Shown here: positions 1 through 9,075 of the stretch, one piece after another
Position numbering within the stretch: position 1 is the first letter of the stretch
Layout: the number at the start of each line of letters is the position of its first letter
Source of the DNA: Oscillospiraceae bacterium
GTDB taxonomy: Bacteria > Bacillota > Clostridia > Oscillospirales > Oscillospiraceae
DNA: 64,000 nt
NCBI GenBank assembly: GCA_022795735.1
Contig: JAAWHG010000010.1
Span: 1-64,000 of the forward strand
Direction of reading: 5' to 3'
Position numbers and translations under genes: made by a program
Notes under the pieces: model-generated
Database searches by the model: none
The model's input: the letters and a program-made list of their open reading frames with translations, nothing else
Told to the model about the DNA's origin: nothing

Positions 1-73
1 TGGTGAAGATCTAAAGGAACATAACCCGAAAACCATTGATAAACCAAGACTTTTTAAGGAGACGAAAAGCAAT

Positions 74-1171
74 ATGAAATTAGGCATCGTCGGCCTGCCC
101 AACGTGGGCAAGTCCACCCTCTTCAACGCAATCACCAGCGCCGGCGCGGAGGCCGCCAACTATCCCTTCTGCACCATCGAACCCAACGTCGGCATGGTCA
201 CCGTCCCCGACGCCCGGCTGGACTGGCTGCGGGAGGTCCACCAGCCCAAGAAGTTCACCCCTGCCGTCATAGAATTTGTGGACATCGCCGGTCTGGTCAA
301 AGGCGCGTCCAAGGGGGAAGGTCTGGGCAACAAATTCCTCTCCAATATCCGCTCCACCGACGCCATCGTCCACGTGGTCCGCTGCTTTGACGACCCCAAC
401 GTCACCCACGTCGAGGGCTCCACCGACCCCCTGCGCGACATTGAAACCATCAATCTTGAGCTCATTCTCGCCGACGTTGAAATGGCCGAGCGCCGCGTTG
501 ACAAGGCCCAGAAGGCCATGAAGGGCGGCGACAAGCGCTTCGCCCGGGAAGTCCAGGTTTTCCAGGCCCTGCTCGAGCATCTCAACGAGGGCAAGCTGGC
601 CCGTACCTTCGAGGCCGCGCCCGACGATCTGGCCCTGGTCGCCACCTCCGACCTGCTGACCCTCAAGAAGACCATTTACGCAGCCAATCTGGACGAAGCC
701 AGCGCGGCCAACCCTTCCGCCAACCCGCACTATCAAGCGGTATGTACCCTGGCCGCCGGGGAGGGCTCTCAGGTCCTGCCCATCTGTGCCAAACTGGAAG
801 CCGACATCGCCGAGCTGGACGACCCGGAGGAAAAACAGGCGTTCATGTCCGAAATGGGCTTGACCGAATCGGGGCTGGATCAGTTAATCCAGAAAAGCTA
901 CGCGCTGCTGGGCCTGATCTCCTTCCTGACTGCCGGAAGCGACGAGTGCCGCGCCTGGACCATCAAAAACGGTACCAAGGCCCCCCAGGCCGCCGGCAAA
1001 ATTCACACCGACTTTGAGCGCGGCTTCATCCGGGCCGAGGTCATCGCGTTTGACGATCTGCAGTCCACCGGTTCCATGGCCAACGCCCGCGCCAAGGGCC
1101 TGATCCGTTCCGAGGGCAAGGAGTATGTGATGCAGGACGGCGACGTGGTCAACTTCCTCTTTAACGTGTAA
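74..1171 (+). CDS. ychF: Ribosome-binding ATPase YchF (Obg family)
   Basis: A cytosolic Obg-like P-loop NTPase that prefers ATP and associates with ribosomes. The 365 residues match the usual family length. Walker A (GLPNVGKST) lies near residues 7-15, the switch motif DIAGLVKGASKGEG at about 70-83, and NLDE at 205-208 replaces the NKxD of true GTPases, which is the family signature behind ATP preference. The C-terminal part (about 280-363) is the TGS domain. The ATG follows the ribosome site AAGGAGA near 57-63. The stop TAA shares its last base with the ATG of dusB, so the two are translationally coupled. No clear promoter is visible in the 73 bases before it. The family assignment is secure. 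Confidence 0.97.
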   Translation: MKLGIVGLPNVGKSTLFNAITSAGAEAANYPFCTIEPNVGMVTVPDARLDWLREVHQPKKFTPAVIEFVDIAGLVKGASKGEGLGNKFLSNIRSTDAIVHVVRCFDDPNVTHVEGSTDPLRDIETINLELILADVEMAERRVDKAQKAMKGGDKRFAREVQVFQALLEHLNEGKLARTFEAAPDDLALVATSDLLTLKKTIYAANLDEASAANPSANPHYQAVCTLAAGEGSQVLPICAKLEADIAELDDPEEKQAFMSEMGLTESGLDQLIQKSYALLGLISFLTAGSDECRAWTIKNGTKAPQAAGKIHTDFERGFIRAEVIAFDDLQSTGSMANARAKGLIRSEGKEYVMQDGDVVNFLFNV

Positions 1172-2115
1172 TGACGCCGCTGATTCTCGCCCCCATGGCC
1201 GGCGTAACCGACCTCGCCTTCCGAACGGTCTGCGCCGAGCTGGGCGCCGATGTGACCGTCACCGAAATGGTATCCTCCCGGGCGCTGGTCTACCAGGACA
1301 AAAAAAGCATCACCCTGCTCAAGCGCACGCCCGGCCCGGGCCGCTGCGGCGCGCAGATTTTTGGAAACGACCCCGCCATCATGGGACAGGCCGCCCAACT
1401 GGTCCTCCGCCACGGCGACTTCGACTTCATCGACCTGAACATGGGCTGCCCGGTCCCCAAGATCGCCGGAAACGGAGACGGGAGCGCGTTGATGAAAGAC
1501 CCGGACCTGGCGGCGCGAATTGTGGAGTCGGTGGTCCAGGCCGTCCCGGTACCGGTTACCGTCAAGACCCGCAAGGGCTGGGACAAGGCTTCGGTCAACG
1601 CCGTCGCGTTTACCAAACGTCTGGAAGAGGCCGGCGCGGCCGCCGTGACCATCCACGGCAGGACCAAAACCATGGGCTACTCCGGCGCCGCCGACTGGGA
1701 TATCATCGCGAAGGCGCGCGAAGCCGTTGCCATCCCGGTCGCGGCTAACGGCGACATAGACTCCCCTGACGCCGCCGTGCGCTGCCTAAAGCGAACCGGC
1801 GCCGCCGCGCTGATGTTGGGACGCGGCGTCTTTGGCGACCCCTGGCTTTTCTCCCAGGCCCGCGCCGCGTTGGACGGGCTGCCCGTCCCCCAACGTCCTC
1901 CCCTCGCCACGCGGGTGGAGGTGGCCGTCCGCCAGTTTGAGCTGGCACGTGCGGACAAGGGGGAACGCATCGCCTGTCTGGAGGCGAGGAAGCATTTCGC
2001 CTGGTATCTCTGCGGGGTCGCCCACAGCGGTTTTTACAAGGAAAAAATCTCCGCCATCGCAAGCATGGAGGAGATATACCAGATTGCCAAGGGCATCCAA
2101 CGGGATTTGAGGTGA
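1171..2115 (+). CDS. dusB: tRNA-dihydrouridine synthase, DusB type
   Basis: An FMN- and NADPH-dependent enzyme that reduces uridine in the D-loop of tRNA. The N-terminus LAPMAGVTDLAFR is the FMN-barrel start of the family, and the catalytic cysteine sits in DLNMGCPVPKI (Cys93). Barrel motifs VTVKTRKGWD and AVTIHGRT follow, then a helical C-terminal domain; 314 residues is normal. Its ATG overlaps the ychF stop (TAATG), and its stop overlaps the GTG start of the sigma factor by 4 bases, so ychF, dusB and the sigma gene appear to form one transcript. The exact Dus subfamily is inferred from overall similarity to Firmicutes DusB. Confidence 0.93.
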   Translation: MTPLILAPMAGVTDLAFRTVCAELGADVTVTEMVSSRALVYQDKKSITLLKRTPGPGRCGAQIFGNDPAIMGQAAQLVLRHGDFDFIDLNMGCPVPKIAGNGDGSALMKDPDLAARIVESVVQAVPVPVTVKTRKGWDKASVNAVAFTKRLEEAGAAAVTIHGRTKTMGYSGAADWDIIAKAREAVAIPVAANGDIDSPDAAVRCLKRTGAAALMLGRGVFGDPWLFSQARAALDGLPVPQRPPLATRVEVAVRQFELARADKGERIACLEARKHFAWYLCGVAHSGFYKEKISAIASMEEIYQIAKGIQRDLR

Positions 2116-2726
2116 AACGAGTGGACGAAACCCTCATCCGGCAGGCCGCCGCCGGGGATCAAAATGCCTTCGCCGCGCTGCTGGCTGCCTATCAAAAGCC
2201 GGTCTACAATCTCGCCCTGCGCATGACCGGCAGTCCGGACGACGCGCTCGACCTCTCCCAGGAGGCCTTTCTCCGCGCCTGGCGCGGCCTCTCCGGCTAC
2301 CGCTTCGACGCGTCCTTTTCCACCTGGCTCTACCGGCTGACCGGCAACGTGTGCATAGATTTTCTCCGCCGCCGAAAAAAGGAAAAAACCATCCCCCTCT
2401 ACTACACCGACGAGGAGAATGAGGAACAGGAGCTTCCCCTCCCCCATCCCGCCCCCGCTGCCGAAGACCAAGCCCTCCTCCGTCTGGAGCAGAGCCAGGT
2501 GGCCGAGGCCATGGCCAAGCTGGAGCCGGAATACCGCCAGGCCCTGATACTGCGGGTAATCGACGGACTGAGCTACGCCGAAATCGCCGCCGCCACGGAC
2601 GTCCCGGAGGGCACCGTCAAATCCCGCATCGCGCGGGCCCGGGAAAAAATGCGCCGTCTTCTCAAAAAAACCGGGAACAAATCCCCCGCTCCTTCGTCTA
2701 AGAGAAAGAAAGGGGGCCCGGGATAA
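2112..2726 (+). CDS. ECF RNA polymerase sigma factor (RpoE/SigW-like)
   Basis: A 204-residue group 4 sigma factor. Region 2 is visible at about residues 20-85, including DALDLSQEAFLRAWRGL and the core-binding and melting segment FSTWLYRLTGNVCIDFLRR. Region 4 is at about 125-180 (LEPEYRQALILRVIDGLSY, then the helix-turn-helix AEIAAATDVPEGTVKSRIARAR). A GTG start overlaps the dusB stop by 4 bases. The cognate anti-sigma gene begins 2 bases after its stop, the usual arrangement for a membrane-held sigma factor released by an envelope signal. It is one of three ECF sigma genes in the window. Its target promoters cannot be read from this sequence. Confidence 0.93.
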   Translation: MKRVDETLIRQAAAGDQNAFAALLAAYQKPVYNLALRMTGSPDDALDLSQEAFLRAWRGLSGYRFDASFSTWLYRLTGNVCIDFLRRRKKEKTIPLYYTDEENEEQELPLPHPAPAAEDQALLRLEQSQVAEAMAKLEPEYRQALILRVIDGLSYAEIAAATDVPEGTVKSRIARAREKMRRLLKKTGNKSPAPSSKRKKGGPG

Positions 2727-2728
2727 CG

Positions 2729-3415
2729 ATGGAATGCGAACAAATCCTGCTCCTTCTCTCGGGTTACATCGACCGGGAGAACACAGCCAAGGAGGAGCGC
2801 CAACTGCAAACCCACCTGGCGTCCTGCGCCAAGTGCCGCGCCCTCCTGGCCGACCTCGAGGCCATCGACCTGGGCGTCGCGGCCCTCTCCGCCGAGCCGC
2901 CCGAGGCGTTGGCCGCCGGCGTCATGGCCCAACTCAAGACCCCCGCGAGAAAACGCCGCCTCTACTTTGGCGGCGGCACCCTGGCGGCGGCCATGATTGC
3001 CCTAGCGGTAATTTTACCCAGCCTGTCCAGCCCCAAAAACGACGCCGTACCCGCCCCTGCCGCGCTGTCCGCCCCCGCCGGCGAACCCGCCGCGCAGGCG
3101 CAGGACGGCCCATCCTCCAGCCCGGACGGGGGAGCCCAGCAAAAGCGCCGCACCGCCGCCCAATTTGTCACCGCCGCCGAGCCGCTTCTCATTGAAATTG
3201 CCGACGACCCCGACCTCCCCGCCGCCCGAAACATCGCGCCCTTGGCGCAGCTTCCCAGCGCGCTGGTTGACGGAAGCCCGGAGTATTATGTGGACGCCGC
3301 CGCCGCGCGGGAAATCGTGGACGCCGCCGGTCATTACACCGTCCTGGTCCCGGACGCCCTGTCCGGCGCGGACGACGGCGCACCCTGCCTTGTGCGGATT
3401 GTCGCGGCGAAATAG
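2729..3415 (+). CDS. Membrane anti-sigma factor with zinc-finger (zf-HC2) domain
   Basis: A 228-residue protein with a ZAS-type anti-sigma domain at the N-terminus: the H-x3-C-x2-C motif is His29, Cys33, Cys36 (HLASCAKC). One transmembrane helix spans about residues 79-98, followed by an Ala/Pro-rich linker and an extracytoplasmic domain of about 100 residues with no recognised fold. It starts 2 bases after the ECF sigma gene, so it most likely binds and inhibits that sigma factor. The outer domain is probably the sensor or the site of regulated proteolysis; this is inference from the family. Confidence 0.88.
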   Translation: MECEQILLLLSGYIDRENTAKEERQLQTHLASCAKCRALLADLEAIDLGVAALSAEPPEALAAGVMAQLKTPARKRRLYFGGGTLAAAMIALAVILPSLSSPKNDAVPAPAALSAPAGEPAAQAQDGPSSSPDGGAQQKRRTAAQFVTAAEPLLIEIADDPDLPAARNIAPLAQLPSALVDGSPEYYVDAAAAREIVDAAGHYTVLVPDALSGADDGAPCLVRIVAAK

Positions 3416-3474
3416 CGCGGAATATGAATAAATCGGTCTCTTTTTCACAGACTAGCTCCGAATGAGGTGAGTTT

Positions 3475-4440
3475 GTGAAGAAGAGGCTGTTTTTATGCGT
3501 ATTATGTCTGCTCCTCGCCCTCTCTCCTGCCCATGCGGCGGACGGCTATATCAAATGGGTAGACTTTGACATCGGCGCGAGCGCGATGGCCCGGGCGCTG
3601 GCCCTCGACATAGAGTCCCGCGACAGCGAGCAGCCGGTCAATTGGATTGACATCCTGGCCCTTGCCGCCACATGGACCGGCAGCGGCAAGTTTTCCAACA
3701 CAACGGTCAACAAAGCCGCCCGCGCCCTCACCGCCGATCAATCAATTGAGAAGCAGTTGGGCAACCAATATAAATATTTTTTATACTTCCGCGAAGCCTA
3801 CGGCGCGGTGCTGGGCGGTCTGGCCGGCAGCTACGCCATCGAGGTCACCGGAGAGGACGGCGAACGGTACTGGAAGCCCGCCTATGGCCTGAAAGCCTTC
3901 TCTCCCATCGCCGCCGGCTACTGGTACAGCCACTATGAGGACTTCGGAGCGAGCCGGGGCTATGGCTTCAAGCGAAAGCACCTGGGCAACGACCTGATGG
4001 GCGCGCTGGGCACCCCCATCGTCGCGGTGGAGGGCGGCACGGTGGAGGCGCTGGGCTGGAACCGTTACGGCGGCTGGCGAATCGGCATCCGTTCCGACGA
4101 CAAAAAACGGTATTGGTACTATGCCCACCTCCGCAAGGACAATCCCTACGCCGAAGGGCTCCAGGAGGGCGACCACGTCCAGGCCGGTGATGTGATCGGC
4201 TTTATGGGCCGTTCCGGCTACAGCATCAAGGAAAATGTGGACAATATCAAGCAGGTCCACCTGCATTTTGGCCTTCAGCTTATCTTTGACGAGAGCCAGA
4301 AGGAGTGCGACAACGAGATTTGGGTTGACGTATACGACATCGTCTGTCTGCTCAACCAGCACCGCAGCTCGGTGCGGTACGACGCGGAAAGCAAAACGTG
4401 GAAGCGCGTCTATCCGTATAAAGACCTGGACGCCGAATGA
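3475..4440 (+). CDS. Secreted M23 family metallopeptidase (LytM/peptidoglycan endopeptidase)
   Basis: A 321-residue exported protein: signal peptide of about 22 residues ending in AHA, an N-terminal region of unknown fold (about 25-140), and an M23 domain (about 160-275). Zinc ligands are His169 and Asp173 (HLGND) and the HLH pair around 262-264; a further His is in YYAHLR (218). M23 enzymes cut peptide cross-links in peptidoglycan. The GTG start is supported by the ribosome site AGGTGAG about 6 bases upstream. It lies 59 bases after the anti-sigma gene and is closed by a strong terminator, so it may belong to the sigma operon. It resembles clostridial M23 proteins of unknown exact substrate. 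Confidence 0.87.
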   Translation: MKKRLFLCVLCLLLALSPAHAADGYIKWVDFDIGASAMARALALDIESRDSEQPVNWIDILALAATWTGSGKFSNTTVNKAARALTADQSIEKQLGNQYKYFLYFREAYGAVLGGLAGSYAIEVTGEDGERYWKPAYGLKAFSPIAAGYWYSHYEDFGASRGYGFKRKHLGNDLMGALGTPIVAVEGGTVEALGWNRYGGWRIGIRSDDKKRYWYYAHLRKDNPYAEGLQEGDHVQAGDVIGFMGRSGYSIKENVDNIKQVHLHFGLQLIFDESQKECDNEIWVDVYDIVCLLNQHRSSVRYDAESKTWKRVYPYKDLDAE

Positions 4441-4448
4441 CGCTGTTC

Positions 4449-4490
4449 GCCGCCGGAGGCCGTATACGCGGTCCCCGGCGGCGGTTTTTT
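4449..4490 (+). terminator. Rho-independent terminator after the M23 gene
   Basis: The arms GCCGCCGG and CCGGCGGC, extended inward with mismatches, enclose a short loop and are followed by a run of six T. It separates the rightward unit ychF-M23 from the convergent leftward bce operon. Confidence 0.85.
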
Positions 4491-4507
4491 CCATACGAAA
4501 CGGTTGT

Positions 4508-6541
4508 TCAAGCGTATTCACGATCTGTCTCCCTCGCGCCGCTGACGATCTTATAATACACGTTGGAGGTCCCCCGGTATACCAGGAGGTAAAAGAACGC
4601 GAAAACCAAAAAGCTGATTCCAGTGGTAGCCGCGAACAGCCGCACGTTGTTCAAATTAAACAGCAGCAGCAGCTTGCGCAGCATGGGGAAGGCAAAGGCC
4701 ATATGCAGCCCCGCGCCCACCAGCGGGAGGAAGAACACCGTCAAAAGCTGAGAGTTGACGCTCCTTCGTATCTCCCGCTTGGTCATCCCCACCTTCTGCA
4801 TGATCTCGAAGCGCGATTGATCCTCGTACCCCTCGGAAATCTGCTTGTAGTAGATAATCAGCACCGTTGCGAACAAAAAGACGATACTCAGCAAAATGCC
4901 CAGATAGAGGAACCCGCCGTAGGTGCCGTAAAAATCGTCCCGCTCGGCGTTCCGGCGCTCAAAGGAAGCCCCAATTCCCCCATCGGTGCTCTCGGAGATC
5001 TCAGCAATTTTGTTAATCAAATTCTGAAACAGTTCGTATTCCGCCGTTTCGTCGAGACCTGTGTCGAAATTATATGCCCAGCGGAGGTTAAATTGTTCAA
5101 GACTGCCCTCCAAACCCGCCGCCGTTTCGTCGAAGTCTGGGACCACCACGCTCAGCGTAGGAAGAACATCCGCCGCCGCCAGACTGTCGGAAAAAATTTC
5201 CTCCACCTGTGTTTGGACCCGGAAGGACGGGCCGCCGGCAAACGAAATGGAATCCGATGTAAAAGGAATCCGGTAAGCGGAAACCAGAGCCTCTCCTTCC
5301 GAAAGTGTTGTTTGCTGTCCGTACATGTCGTTATAATCCGAAAGCGAGAAAATATGTACCTGCACCACGTTGGAAATATCCATCCCGTCCATACGCGCCG
5401 CCGGTTCAATGGCGCCGTCCCGCAGAACTCCGGCGAAGCTGAGCGAACGATAGTCCATACAATTCCTGGGTTCCGCGCCATTCCTCCATACCGTCCCCAC
5501 CAAATCCTCCCGGATGGCGTCCACCTTTTCCCGCGTCATAACCTCCGTATTGGGAAAATACAGCATAAGATTAATCTCCCGCGGATAGCGGGCGATCAGC
5601 GCCCCCTCGCCGCCGAAATAGAGCGCCGTCGTCGAGGACAGCATCACCAGCACCATTGTCGCGAGGATACAAATCGAAGCAAGTCCCGCGCCGTTGCGCT
5701 TCATCCGGTACACCATCGAGGAAATCGAAACAAAATGATTTGGTTTATAGTAATAACGTTTATTTTTCTGTAAAATCCGGCACAGCAGCACCGACCCGGC
5801 AATCATCAGCAGATAGGTCGCCGTGATGACCAGAATCACCGCCACAAAAAACAGCAGCATCGCGCTCACCGGGTCGCCGATGGTCACCGCGATGCAATAG
5901 GCCGTCCCCAGCAGCGCCACGCCGAGCAGTCCCAAAAACCAGTTGCCCTTGGGCGGCTTTTCCCCCGCGTTTTCACTCCGCAGCAGGGCGAGGGCGGTGG
6001 AAAAGCGAAGCTGCCGCAGTCCGTTGAGATAGAGCAGCAGAAAGATGGGGGTGAAGACCGCCACCGTGTGACACAGTCCGGTGATGGAAATGGAAAAGTC
6101 GAAGCTGGTCTGCCCCTGGAGCAGACGGACCATGCCCAGCTCGGCGAGCTTGGACAGAGCAATCCCCGTAATCAGCCCCACGACAAAGGAAAAGGCGGCA
6201 ACGAAGATGTTTTCCCAAAACAGGACCACGCCCAGATTTCCCTTGCCCATGCCCAAAATATTATACAGGCCAAATTCCCGCTTTCGCCGCCGCATCAGAA
6301 AGGCGTTGGTGTAAAACAGGAACAGAACGGAGAAAAACGCCACCACCCAGGTTCCCAGGCTCAGCACGAACCGCATGGTCTCCCCTCCTCTGGGAAGGGA
6401 AATTCTACCCTCCTCGCTGAGAAAGGTCAGGATATAGAACATTGCCACCATCCCGGCCCCGGTGAGCAGATAGGGGATATAGAGCCGCCGGTTTTTCCGC
6501 ATTCCCTCAAAGGCCAGCTTTGGATAAAACTCCCACCTCAT
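4508..6541 (-). CDS. bceB: BceB-type ABC transporter permease (FtsX family)
   Basis: A 677-residue membrane protein with FtsX/MacB-like permease segments. Hydrophobic helices occur at about residues 20-40, in clusters between 55 and 260, and in a final group near 545-665. A large extracellular domain of roughly 200 residues lies between two membrane blocks; this layout defines the BceB family, whose outer domain contacts antimicrobial peptides. Its ATG overlaps the stop of the ATPase gene by 4 bases. Family members remove peptide antibiotics such as bacitracin from lipid II cycle intermediates and also signal to their histidine kinase. The actual peptide recognised here is unknown. Confidence 0.92.
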   Translation of the reverse strand: MRWEFYPKLAFEGMRKNRRLYIPYLLTGAGMVAMFYILTFLSEEGRISLPRGGETMRFVLSLGTWVVAFFSVLFLFYTNAFLMRRRKREFGLYNILGMGKGNLGVVLFWENIFVAAFSFVVGLITGIALSKLAELGMVRLLQGQTSFDFSISITGLCHTVAVFTPIFLLLYLNGLRQLRFSTALALLRSENAGEKPPKGNWFLGLLGVALLGTAYCIAVTIGDPVSAMLLFFVAVILVITATYLLMIAGSVLLCRILQKNKRYYYKPNHFVSISSMVYRMKRNGAGLASICILATMVLVMLSSTTALYFGGEGALIARYPREINLMLYFPNTEVMTREKVDAIREDLVGTVWRNGAEPRNCMDYRSLSFAGVLRDGAIEPAARMDGMDISNVVQVHIFSLSDYNDMYGQQTTLSEGEALVSAYRIPFTSDSISFAGGPSFRVQTQVEEIFSDSLAAADVLPTLSVVVPDFDETAAGLEGSLEQFNLRWAYNFDTGLDETAEYELFQNLINKIAEISESTDGGIGASFERRNAERDDFYGTYGGFLYLGILLSIVFLFATVLIIYYKQISEGYEDQSRFEIMQKVGMTKREIRRSVNSQLLTVFFLPLVGAGLHMAFAFPMLRKLLLLFNLNNVRLFAATTGISFLVFAFFYLLVYRGTSNVYYKIVSGARETDREYA

Positions 6542-7302
6542 AGCTGCTTCCTCCCCGCCGCCAGCATGGTCAGGGTGTCGGAAATCTTCTGGTACAGCGC
6601 CTCGTCGGACTGATCTCCGCGATAGAGCTGGTGGTAGACCTCGCCGTCCTTGATGAAGAGCACCCGGTCCGCCGAGCTGGCCGCCTGTACCGAGTGGGTC
6701 ACCATCAGAATGGTCTGCCCCAGCCGGTTGACCGACCGGAACAGGCGCAGCAGCTCGTCGGTGGACCGCGAGTCCAGCGCGCCGGTCGGCTCGTCGGCCA
6801 AAATCAGCTTGGGCCCCGTTATCATCGCCCGCGCCACGGCGGCCCGCTGCTTCTGCCCGCCCGACACCTCATAGGGATATTTTTTTAACAGCTCCCCGAT
6901 GCCCAACTGAGCCGCCACCGCGTCCAGACGGCTCCGCATCTCCGGATAGGGCCGCCTGGCAAGCACCAGGGGCAGCAGAATGTTGTCCTCCAAGCTGAAG
7001 GTGTCCAGCAAGTTAAATTCCTGGAACACAAAACCCAGCTGGTCCCGCCGGAAGGCGGAGATCGCGGCGTCCCGAATCTGACCCAGCTCCACCCCGTCCA
7101 GCACCACGCTTCCCCCCGTCGGCCGGTCCAGCGCGGCCAGCAGATTCAGCAGCGTGGTCTTACCCGATCCCGACTCGCCCATGATCGCGACATACTCCCC
7201 CGCCTCGACGGTGAAGTTAACGTCCCGCAGCGCCTCCACCCGGTTGCCGCCGAAGCGGCCCACATAGGTTTTCTTGAGGCCCTTTACTTCCAAAAAGCTC
7301 AT
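6538..7302 (-). CDS. bceA: BceA-type ABC transporter ATP-binding protein
   Basis: A 254-residue ATPase of the MacB/LolD/BceA class: Walker A GESGSGKTT, Q-loop FVFQEFNLLD, signature SGGQKQRAA, Walker B LILADEPTG, and the D-loop ALDS. The ATG giving MSFLEVKGLKK is chosen because CAGGAGG lies 8 bases upstream; an upstream in-frame ATG at 7362 would place the promoter inside the gene. It powers BceB. It is separated from the kinase gene by about 110 bases carrying its own -10 box and a BceR-type operator, so transporter genes can be induced independently of the regulatory genes. Confidence 0.94.
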   Translation of the reverse strand: MSFLEVKGLKKTYVGRFGGNRVEALRDVNFTVEAGEYVAIMGESGSGKTTLLNLLAALDRPTGGSVVLDGVELGQIRDAAISAFRRDQLGFVFQEFNLLDTFSLEDNILLPLVLARRPYPEMRSRLDAVAAQLGIGELLKKYPYEVSGGQKQRAAVARAMITGPKLILADEPTGALDSRSTDELLRLFRSVNRLGQTILMVTHSVQAASSADRVLFIKDGEVYHQLYRGDQSDEALYQKISDTLTMLAAGRKQL

Positions 7303-7332
7303 TGTAACGCCTCCTGTCTGATTTCTGTAGGC

Positions 7333-7338
7333 ATTATA
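7333..7338 (-). promoter_or_regulatory. -10 box for the bceAB transporter genes
   Basis: TATAAT on the minus strand, 31 bases before the chosen bceA start. No good -35 box is visible, which fits a promoter that needs an activator bound upstream. Confidence 0.6.
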
Positions 7339-7392
7339 GCAAAGACGGAAAATGTCCGCCATCGAATTGGCTTACATTTCCCGTCCCCGACC

Positions 7393-7406
7393 TTACAATT
7401 TTGTCA
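7393..7406 (-). promoter_or_regulatory. BceR-type operator upstream of bceA
   Basis: The minus strand reads TGACA-AAAT-TGTAA, an exact match to the inverted repeat TNACA-N4-TGTAA described for BceR-family response regulators. It lies about 55 bases upstream of the -10 box of bceAB. A second half-site (TGTAAG) occurs about 20 bases nearer the gene. Confidence 0.65.
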
Positions 7407-7415
7407 TATCCGGCG

Positions 7416-8393
7416 TCAAACCGCCTCTTTGAAATCAACCACAATCGCCGTCCCGGCTCCCGGTCTGGACTCGGCCCAAATTTCCGCGCCGAGGTTTTTG
7501 CAAATCCGTTTGCACAGATACAGCCCCAGCCCGCTGGCCTGCCGGTCCTCCCGCCCCCGGTTGCCGGTAAAGCCTTTCTCAAAGATTCTGGGCAAGTCCT
7601 CCGCCTCAATTCCGACGCCGGTATCGGCAACGCAAAGGGCGGACCCGCCCCGCATTGAAATGGTAATCCCGCCCGTCCGGGTATACTTTAACCCATTGGA
7701 AAGCACCTGTTCCAGCACAAAACCCAGCCACTTGGCATCGGTGACCACCACCGCGTCAATTGGCTGGTAACGGAGCTTCAGACGCCTCGCAATAAATTCC
7801 TCTGAAAAACGGCGCGCCGCTTTTCGAATGATAGCGTCCAGCGGACAGGCCTGAAAAACATAGTCGGTCGAAGTCGAGTCCAACCGCAAAAAGGCCAGCA
7901 CCATCTCCACATACTGCTCAATCCGCAGCAAATCCCGCGACAGGCTCCGGGAGACCTCCGTGTCCTCCTTTTGCAAGGTCAGGCGCATGGCGGCAATGGG
8001 GGTTTTGATCTGGTGGGCCCAGAGGGTGTAATAGTCGGTCATCTCCCGGTATTTCTCCCCCTCCCGCTCTGCCAGAGCGCTCACCTCCGCCTGGAGGGAA
8101 CGGACAAGGGCCTGATACCCCTCCTCAATGGCGTCCCCCGGAACGGGAAGCCCGCCGGCCAGCGCGGCGCCCTGGCCCGCCAACCGCGCAACCGCCTCCC
8201 GCCGCCGCCGGAAGCGTAAATAATCCAGCCCAACCAGGCACAGGCCCAATCCCGCGCACAGCGCCGCCGGGTACGCCACCGCCGCCAACGGCAGCCGGTA
8301 CAGCGCGAAGGTCCCGGCAAAAACCGCGCAGAACAGGACCAGCACCGCCATACTCCGCCGGTGAAGCCATATGTAGCTCACAAACAGTTTCAT
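7416..8393 (-). CDS. bceS: BceS-type intramembrane-sensing histidine kinase
   Basis: A 325-residue sensor kinase with two N-terminal membrane helices (about 14-32 and 36-56) joined by a few residues, so it lacks an outer sensing domain, the hallmark of BceS kinases that read the transporter's activity. The H-box is HQIKTPIAAM with phospho-accepting His127. The ATPase domain shows the N-box EQVLSNGLKYT, G1 DTGVGIE and G2 SGLGLYL. Its start overlaps the response-regulator stop by 4 bases. Genes before and after it complete the Bce module. Confidence 0.94.
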   Translation of the reverse strand: MKLFVSYIWLHRRSMAVLVLFCAVFAGTFALYRLPLAAVAYPAALCAGLGLCLVGLDYLRFRRRREAVARLAGQGAALAGGLPVPGDAIEEGYQALVRSLQAEVSALAEREGEKYREMTDYYTLWAHQIKTPIAAMRLTLQKEDTEVSRSLSRDLLRIEQYVEMVLAFLRLDSTSTDYVFQACPLDAIIRKAARRFSEEFIARRLKLRYQPIDAVVVTDAKWLGFVLEQVLSNGLKYTRTGGITISMRGGSALCVADTGVGIEAEDLPRIFEKGFTGNRGREDRQASGLGLYLCKRICKNLGAEIWAESRPGAGTAIVVDFKEAV

Positions 8394-9067
8394 GCTTCAA
8401 TCCCGTAGCCCACGCCAACCTTTGTCATAATAAAACCCTCCAGCCCAGCCGCGTCCAGCTTCCGGCGCAGCCGACCTACGTTGACCGTAAGGGTGTTTTC
8501 ATCCACAAAGGCATCGGTCTCCCACAGCCGCTGCATCAGCTTCTCCCGGCTGACAACCTTTCCCTTGTTTTCCAGCAGGCAGAGCAGAATACGGCATTCA
8601 TTTTTCGTCAGAGGCAGGCCTTCCCCCTGGTAACGCAGAACCTGTCCTCCCACGTCCAAAGCCGCCCCCCGGTGTTCCAGAAGGGGCGGTGCGGCGGCAT
8701 AGTCGTAGCTCCTGCGCAGCATGGCCTGGAGCTTGGCCGTCAGGACGCTCTGGTCGAAGGGCTTGGCCAGGAAATCGTCGGCTCCCAGGTTCATTGCCAT
8801 GACCATGTTCATTCCATCGGAAGCCGACGATAGAAACAGGATGGGTACCTGGGAAACCTTACGAATTTCCCGGCACCAGTGGTAGCCGTCGAAGAAGGGC
8901 AGCCGGACGTCCAGCAGGACGATGTGGGGCTGGAAGGCCAGAAAGTCATCCAGCACCCGCCGGAAGTCCTGCGCGCAGCGCGCCTCCAGCTCCCACAGCT
9001 CCGCCTGCGCCCGCACCGCCTCCGCGATGCCAGGGTCGTCCTCCACAATCAAGAGCCGGTACGCCAT
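8390..9067 (-). CDS. bceR: BceR-type response regulator (OmpR family)
   Basis: 225 residues: receiver domain 1-115 with acidic pair Glu9/Asp10, phospho-acceptor Asp53 in LLDVRLP and the Lys of AKPF; winged helix (OmpR type) at about 130-222 with KNECRILLCLLENKGKVVS. It should be phosphorylated by the adjacent kinase and bind the operator before bceA. It begins only 8 bases after the htrA stop, so the regulatory genes are probably transcribed with htrA. Confidence 0.94.
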   Translation of the reverse strand: MAYRLLIVEDDPGIAEAVRAQAELWELEARCAQDFRRVLDDFLAFQPHIVLLDVRLPFFDGYHWCREIRKVSQVPILFLSSASDGMNMVMAMNLGADDFLAKPFDQSVLTAKLQAMLRRSYDYAAAPPLLEHRGAALDVGGQVLRYQGEGLPLTKNECRILLCLLENKGKVVSREKLMQRLWETDAFVDENTLTVNVGRLRRKLDAAGLEGFIMTKVGVGYGIEA

Positions 9068-9075
9068 GCCGCCGC

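Noticed and set aside
4235-5773. 512-codon plus-strand frame overlapping the M23 and bceB genes
   Set aside because: It crosses a strong terminator and is out of frame with the peptidase; a shadow of bceB.
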